10,160 nucleotides of DNA, from the NCBI GenBank assembly GCA_903939555.1, contig CAJAHV010000081.1, positions 1 to 10,160 of the forward strand. Direction: 5' to 3'. This document shows positions 6,231 to 10,160 of this stretch, one piece after another. Positions within the stretch are counted from its first letter, which is position 1. The number at the start of each line of letters is the position of its first letter. Under the pieces are notes generated by a model. The model was not told where the DNA came from, did not search any database, and saw only the letters and a program-made list of their open reading frames with translations. The DNA is from an uncultured Alphaproteobacteria bacterium. GTDB taxonomy: Bacteria > Pseudomonadota > Alphaproteobacteria > Sphingomonadales > Sphingomonadaceae. A program made the position numbers and the translations under genes.

Positions 6231-6316
6231 CTGTCATCCCGGGCTTGACCCGGGACCCAGTTTTCCTGGCAAATGTGCGAAAGAAGCTGGGTCCGGGGTC
6301 AAGCCCGGGATGACAG
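6231..6316. repeat. Long inverted repeat between convergent genes (possible bidirectional terminator)
   Basis: Two 30-base arms, 6231-6260 and 6287-6316, are reverse complements except for one G/G mismatch (6252 against 6295). They enclose a 26-base spacer. The arms contain TCATCCCGGGCTTGACCC, a sequence type that, from memory, recurs between genes in many alphaproteobacterial genomes. The element begins 22 bases after the dehydrogenase stop and ends one base from the cysQ stop, filling the 109-bp convergent gap 6209-6317. A transcript from either side would form a very stable hairpin. No U-tract follows either arm, so it is not a textbook intrinsic terminator, but it could block read-through or protect 3' ends. 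No transposase or clear target duplication is present. Confidence 0.9.
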
Positions 6317-6317
6317 G

Positions 6318-7061
6318 CTAAAGATTGTTCACCAATTTGAGCACCTCTGCCGCCCGACTCTTGTGACAGATCAGCAGGTCGGGCAGCAGTGGATCGGCGC
6401 GGTTGTAGACCAAAGGCGAACCATCCACCCGGCTGGCGTGCAGCCCAGCCGCCAGCGCCACGGCGGCGGGGGCGCAATTGTCCCATTCATATTGGCCGCC
6501 GGTATGGAGATAGATATCTGCCTCGCCGCGCACCACCGCCATCGCCTTGGCGCCGGCGCTACCCATCGGCACCAGTTCGGCACCGAGTTTTTCGGCCACG
6601 GTCACCGCCTCGGCAGCGGGGCGGGTGCGGCTGACCAGCATGCGCAGCGGTCGGGCCTCGGCGCGCAAAAGCGGCGGGAATTCGGTGCACAGGCAAAGGT
6701 TGAGCGCCGGCAGTGCCACCGCACCATGCGTTGCCACCCCGTCGATGGCCAGCCCGACATGCACTGCCCAATCGGCGCGGCGCTCGCCATATTCACGGGT
6801 GCCATCGAGCGGATCGACGATCCAGATGCGCCGCGCTTGCAAGCGGGCGGGGTCGGCGGCTTCTTCCTCCGACAAAATCGCATCGTCCGGGCGTTCGCGG
6901 CGCAGCGCATCGAGGATCAGCGCATTGGCCTGGCGGTCGCCGGCATCGCCCAGCGCCTTGTTGGCCGTCGCCTCGCTGCGCGGCCCGGCCTCGGTTTGCA
7001 GGCGCAGCAGCAATTTGCCGGCGGCGGTCGCCAGTGCCCGGGCCAGCGCGGCGTCGTTCAT
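6318..7061 (-). CDS. cysQ: 3'(2'),5'-bisphosphate nucleotidase CysQ (inositol monophosphatase family)
   Basis: A 247-residue member of the Mg-dependent, Li-sensitive phosphatase family. Metal-site motifs are in order: ILSEEEAAD (62-70; E65/E66), WIVDPLDGTREYG (80-92; D83 and D86) and QYEWDNCAPAAV (190-201; W193-D194). CysQ hydrolyses PAP to AMP and can also remove the 3'-phosphate from PAPS, preventing the toxic build-up of PAP that follows PAPS use. The family cannot be told from inositol monophosphatase by these motifs alone. The position directly after cysNC, with ATGA overlap, makes CysQ by far the better call. The usual N-terminal VTxAD stretch reads LGDAGD (37-42), which keeps the Asp. 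It is the last gene of the operon, ending against the long inverted repeat. Confidence 0.92.
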   Translation of the reverse strand: MNDAALARALATAAGKLLLRLQTEAGPRSEATANKALGDAGDRQANALILDALRRERPDDAILSEEEAADPARLQARRIWIVDPLDGTREYGERRADWAVHVGLAIDGVATHGAVALPALNLCLCTEFPPLLRAEARPLRMLVSRTRPAAEAVTVAEKLGAELVPMGSAGAKAMAVVRGEADIYLHTGGQYEWDNCAPAAVALAAGLHASRVDGSPLVYNRADPLLPDLLICHKSRAAEVLKLVNNL

Positions 7062-8953
7062 CCGATCAGCCTTTCAACGATCAAGGCGGCAGCTTCATCG
7101 GCGGTCAGCGCCGTGGTGTCGATGCGGATTTCGGGCGCCTCCGGGGCTTCATAGGGGCTGTCGATGCCGGTGAAGTTGCGCAACTGGCCGGCGCGGGCCT
7201 TTTTGTAGAGGCCCTTCACGTCGCGGGCTTCGGCCTCGGCGAGCGGCGTGTCGATATGGATTTCGATGAACTCGCCCGGCGCCATCATGTCGCGCACCAT
7301 GCGGCGTTCGGCGCGGAACGGCGAAATGAAGGCGGTGATGACGATCAGTCCGGCATCGGTCATCAGCTTTGCCACTTCGCCGACGCGGCGGATATTCTCG
7401 ATCCGGTCGGCATCGGTGAAGCCGAGATCCTTGTTGAGCCCGTGGCGGACATTGTCGCCGTCGAGCAGGAAGGTGTGGCGGTTCATCCGGTGCAGGCGTT
7501 TTTCGACCAGATTGGCGATCGTGGATTTGCCGGCCCCCGAAAGCCCGGTCAGCCACAGCACGGCGGCTTTCTGGTTCTTCAGCGCGGCATGCGCGTCGCG
7601 GCCCACGTCGGTTGCCTGAAGATGGATGTTCTGCGACCGGCGCAGCGCGAAATTGATCATGCCGGCAGCAACCGTGGCATTGCTGATCCGGTCGATCAGG
7701 ATGAAGCCCCCGAGTTCGCGGCTGTCGGCATAGGGTTCGAAAACCAATGGTGCCGCCGTGGTCAGCTCGACGACGCCGATGGCGTTGAGATCGAGCGTCT
7801 TGGCCGCCAGATGTTCGAGCGTGTTGACGTTGATCTGGTATTTCGGCGGCTGCACCGTCACCGTGACGGTCTGGGTGCTCAGCTTGAGCAGATAGGACCG
7901 GCCGGGCAGCAACGGCTCATCAGCCATCCAGACGAGCGTCGCCTCGAACTGGTCGGCGACCTGCGGCGGCGCGTCGGCGATGCTGATGACATCGCCGCGC
8001 GAGCAATCGACTTCATCGGCGAGCGTCAGGGTAACGGCCTCACCGGCGCCGGCACTGGCTTTGTCGCCCGCCAGCGTGACGATGCGCGCCACCGTGGTCG
8101 TGCGGCCCGAAGGCAGGATGCGCACCGCGTCACCCGGGGCGATGCGGCCGCTGGCGATGCTGCCGGCGAACCCGCGAAAATCGAGATTGGGGCGGTTGAC
8201 CCATTGCACCGGCAGCCGGAACGGCCGCGCCAGATCGGCATCGGCAGTGACTTCGACATTTTCTAGCCAGCGCAGCAGCGGCAGGCCGGTGTACCACGGC
8301 GTGTTGGCCGAAGGCTCGGTGATATTGTCACCCCCCAGCCCCGAGATCGGGATGGCGGCAACATCGGCAAGGCCGATTTCGGCGGCAAAGGCGCGATATT
8401 CGGCGACAATGGCATCGAACTTTGGCTGGTCGAAACCGATCAGGTCCATCTTGTTGACCGCCAGCACGACATGGCGAATGCCGATGAGCCTCGCCAGATA
8501 GGAGTGGCGGCGCGTCTGGGTGAGCACGCCCTTCCTCGCATCGATGAGCACGATGGCGACATCGGCCGTTGATGCCCCGGTGACCATGTTGCGGGTATAT
8601 TGTTCGTGCCCCGGGCAATCGGCGATGATGAACTTGGTGCGGTCGGTGGCGAAGAAGCGATAGGCGACATCGATGGTGATGCCCTGTTCGCGCTCGGCGG
8701 CGAGCCCATCGACGAGCAGCGCGAAATCGATGTTCTGGCCCTGTGTGCCGACGCGCTTGCTGTCGGCTTCGAGTGCGCTCAACTGGTCATCGAAAATCTG
8801 CTTCGAATCATAGAGCAACCGGCCGATCAGCGTCGACTTGCCATCATCGACCGAGCCGCAGGTGATGACGCGCAACAGGTTTTTGGTCTGTTGGGCCGCC
8901 AGATAGGCGTTGATATCGGCAGCGATCAGCGGATCAGGGGCAAAACCGTTCAT
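7058..8953 (-). CDS. cysNC: Bifunctional sulfate adenylyltransferase subunit 1 / adenylylsulfate kinase (CysNC)
   Basis: A 631-residue fusion. Residues 1-about 445 are CysN, a GTPase like elongation factor Tu: G1 CGSVDDGKST (32-41), G3 DCPGH (112-116), G4 NKMD (167-170), then two beta-barrel domains. GTP hydrolysis drives APS formation from ATP and sulfate by CysD. Residues about 455-631 are CysC, APS kinase, which phosphorylates APS to PAPS: P-loop GLSGAGKST (470-478), LDGDNVRHGLNKDLGF (497-512), ITAFISPFRAERR (539-551) and KGLYKKARAG (580-589). Both halves keep their key residues and the length is normal for the fusion, which is common in proteobacteria. The ATG overlaps the cysD stop as TGATG, and the stop overlaps the cysQ start as ATGA. 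Acts in the cytoplasm in a complex with CysD. Confidence 0.98.
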   Translation of the reverse strand: MNGFAPDPLIAADINAYLAAQQTKNLLRVITCGSVDDGKSTLIGRLLYDSKQIFDDQLSALEADSKRVGTQGQNIDFALLVDGLAAEREQGITIDVAYRFFATDRTKFIIADCPGHEQYTRNMVTGASTADVAIVLIDARKGVLTQTRRHSYLARLIGIRHVVLAVNKMDLIGFDQPKFDAIVAEYRAFAAEIGLADVAAIPISGLGGDNITEPSANTPWYTGLPLLRWLENVEVTADADLARPFRLPVQWVNRPNLDFRGFAGSIASGRIAPGDAVRILPSGRTTTVARIVTLAGDKASAGAGEAVTLTLADEVDCSRGDVISIADAPPQVADQFEATLVWMADEPLLPGRSYLLKLSTQTVTVTVQPPKYQINVNTLEHLAAKTLDLNAIGVVELTTAAPLVFEPYADSRELGGFILIDRISNATVAAGMINFALRRSQNIHLQATDVGRDAHAALKNQKAAVLWLTGLSGAGKSTIANLVEKRLHRMNRHTFLLDGDNVRHGLNKDLGFTDADRIENIRRVGEVAKLMTDAGLIVITAFISPFRAERRMVRDMMAPGEFIEIHIDTPLAEAEARDVKGLYKKARAGQLRNFTGIDSPYEAPEAPEIRIDTTALTADEAAALIVERLIG

Positions 8954-9855
8954 CAGAAATACCCCTCCTGCTTCTTTTTCTCCATGCTGGCGGCCTGATC
9001 ATGGTCGATGGCGCGGCCCTGGCGTTCGGATGTCGTGGTCAGCAGCATTTCCTGGATGACCTGCGGCAGGGTGGTCGCGGTGCTTTCGACCGCGCCGGAC
9101 AGCGGGTAGCAGCCCAAAGTGCGAAAGCGGACGGATTTGACGCTGGGCTTGAGGTCTTTCAGCGGAAAACGATCATCGTCGACCATTATCATCAGGCCGT
9201 TGTAATCGACCACCGGGCGCGGTGCGGCGAGGTAGAGATCGACGATCTCGATGCCTTCCTGATGGATATATTGCCAGATATCGAGCTCGGTCCAGTTCGA
9301 GATCGGGAACACCCGGATCGATTCGCCGCGCGCGTGGCGGGCGTTGTAGAGCCGCCACAATTCCGGCCGCTGTGCCTTGGGGTCCCAGCGATGGCCGGCG
9401 CCGCGAAAGCTGAAGATGCGTTCCTTGGCGCGGCTCTTTTCCTCGTCGCGCCGCGCCCCGCCAAAGGCGGCGTCAAAGCCATAATGGTCGAGCGCCTGCT
9501 TCAGCCCCTGCGTCTTCCACAGATCGGTATGGACGGCGGAGCCATGATCGAAGGGGTTGATGCCGGCGGCCTTGGCTTCGGGGTTCTGCCAGACGAGCAG
9601 TTCCATGCCGGCATCGCGCGCGGCTTTTTCGCGCAGCGCGTACATCGCCTTGAACTTGAAGGTCGTATCGACATGGAGCAGCGGAAAGGGCGGCGGCGCC
9701 GGGTAGAATGCCTTTTTGGCGAGGTGCAGCATCACCGCTGAATCCTTGCCGATCGAATAGAGCATCACCGGGCGTTCGGCCTCGGCGAGCGTTTCGCGCA
9801 GGATATGGATGCTTTCGGCCTCGAGCCGCTGCAAATGGGTGAGGTGCGTCGTCAT
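8953..9855 (-). CDS. cysD: Sulfate adenylyltransferase subunit 2 (CysD)
   Basis: A 300-residue protein of the PP-loop ATP pyrophosphatase superfamily and the catalytic subunit of ATP sulfurylase: ATP plus sulfate gives APS and pyrophosphate. The PP-loop is SIGKDSA (34-40). HVDTTFKFKAMY (61-72), GARRDEEKSRAKER (133-146), FPISNWTELDIWQYI (183-197) and FRTLGCYPLSGAVES (244-258) are all intact CysD signatures. The C-terminal tail RQGRAIDHDQAASMEKKKQEGYF, reported here as residues 278-300, is typical and probably contacts CysN; the length equals that of the family. The ATG at 9855 is preceded on the minus strand by AGAGGG about three bases away, a usable ribosome binding site. It is first in the cysD-cysNC-cysQ operon, with TGATG coupling to cysNC. 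No CysB-like or riboswitch site was recognised upstream. Confidence 0.98.
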   Translation of the reverse strand: MTTHLTHLQRLEAESIHILRETLAEAERPVMLYSIGKDSAVMLHLAKKAFYPAPPPFPLLHVDTTFKFKAMYALREKAARDAGMELLVWQNPEAKAAGINPFDHGSAVHTDLWKTQGLKQALDHYGFDAAFGGARRDEEKSRAKERIFSFRGAGHRWDPKAQRPELWRLYNARHARGESIRVFPISNWTELDIWQYIHQEGIEIVDLYLAAPRPVVDYNGLMIMVDDDRFPLKDLKPSVKSVRFRTLGCYPLSGAVESTATTLPQVIQEMLLTTTSERQGRAIDHDQAASMEKKKQEGYF

Positions 9856-9940
9856 GACCCTCTTCTAACAGCGCAAAGCGGCAAACGTCGCGCGAAAATC
9901 TATCGCGATTGATGGCAGGGCTTCGCTGCCGTTTCGCAAG
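9856..9940 (-). other. 85-bp intergenic leader upstream of cysD
   Basis: This space separates the enoyl-CoA hydratase stop from cysD on the same strand. It holds an AGAGGG Shine-Dalgarno sequence next to cysD and a weak hairpin (GGCAG/CTGCC arms, 9914-9918 and 9926-9930) just after the hydratase stop. No convincing -35/-10 pair was found. It may contain the cys promoter, or cysD may be transcribed partly from the hydratase gene. Confidence 0.4.
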
Positions 9941-10160
9941 TCAATCGCCGCTGAAAATCGCGGGCCGCTTTTCGAGCAGGGCGGCAACCGCCTCCTGATG
10001 ATCGGCGGTCTCATGGACGAGCGCCTGATAGGCTGCCGACAGTTCGAGGATTTCGCTCATCCGCGCCGTCTGGGCTTCGCGCAGCAGCCGCTTGGTCAGC
10101 CGCAGCGCGCGCGCCGGGTTGGCGGCGATGCGCTGCGCCAGTTCGAGCGCGGTGGCCAGC
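9941..10160 (-). CDS. Enoyl-CoA hydratase/isomerase family protein, C-terminal end (cut by window edge)
   Basis: The last 72 codons of a crotonase-family gene are present and the rest lies beyond the right edge. The segment reads LATALELAQRIAANPARALR, then TKRLLREAQ, and ends AALLEKRPAIFSGD before TGA at 9943-9941. The 'A..IA.NP..A...TK.LLREA' helix and a tail of the form 'EAVAALLEKRP.F.G' are typical of bacterial enoyl-CoA hydratases. These C-terminal helices cover the active site and shape the trimer, but the oxyanion-hole and catalytic residues are upstream and not visible. Exact activity (hydratase, isomerase or hydrolase) therefore cannot be assigned. Likely role is fatty-acid or related acyl-CoA breakdown, a theme shared with the dehydrogenase pair at 4101-6208, although that pair is on the other strand. 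Confidence 0.85.
   Translation of the reverse strand, partial: LATALELAQRIAANPARALRLTKRLLREAQTARMSEILELSAAYQALVHETADHQEAVAALLEKRPAIFSGD

Noticed and set aside
6231..6316. The inverted repeat as ends of an insertion sequence
   Set aside because: Only 26 bases lie between the arms, with no transposase and no clear flanking target duplication. At most it is a small non-autonomous element.
6713..8266. A 517-codon open frame on the plus strand opposite cysQ and cysNC
   Set aside because: It lies wholly antisense to two genes with intact catalytic motifs, and its translation has low complexity and no recognisable domain. GC-rich codon bias opens such frames by chance.
9856..9940. A SAM riboswitch or CysB-type operator before cysD
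   Set aside because: The space is only 85 bases and holds short weak hairpins. No known riboswitch core or recognisable operator pattern could be identified.

Overview
The window is GC-rich bacterial chromosome, almost fully coding, with GTG starts at three operon heads and 1- or 4-base overlaps at gene junctions. Protein content (a CysN-CysC fusion, DUF2141, a DUF2334 deacetylase, paired acyl-CoA dehydrogenases) and the repeat types suggest an alphaproteobacterium, probably a member of the Sphingomonadales. That placement is from recognition, not a database search.

Left block, minus strand (1-3956): five genes that look like an envelope glycan or glycolipid set. In transcription order they are a DUF2334 polysaccharide deacetylase-like enzyme (3956->3234), a GT4 glycosyltransferase (3237->2074), a 129-bp gap with a possible internal promoter, a flippase-like LPG-synthase-TM membrane protein (1944->991), a secreted DUF2141 protein (994->449), and a second GT4 glycosyltransferase (449-> beyond the left edge). 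The substrate is unknown.

Middle block, plus strand (4101-6208): two overlapping acyl-CoA dehydrogenase genes. The first (382 aa) has a plausible catalytic Glu in the isovaleryl-CoA-dehydrogenase position. The second (320 aa) is short and keeps mainly the C-terminal FAD/tetramer motifs. They resemble the paired subunits of heterotetrameric dehydrogenases. A good -35/-10 pair ends six bases before the GTG start, so the mRNA may be leaderless. The 144-bp divergent region (3957-4100) also holds a strong GC hairpin.

Right block, minus strand (6318-9855): a sulfate activation operon, cysD - cysNC - cysQ, which makes APS and PAPS and recycles PAP. It converges on the dehydrogenase pair, and a 30-bp inverted repeat (29/30 match) fills the space between them. 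Upstream of cysD, on the same strand, is the C-terminal end of an enoyl-CoA hydratase/isomerase family gene that runs off the right edge.

No RNA genes, CRISPR array, transposase or phage genes were seen. Nothing here is clearly a new system. The best leads are the paired dehydrogenases with their possible leaderless promoter, the hexanucleotide repeat that builds the inter-domain linker of one glycosyltransferase, and the unassigned envelope gene set.
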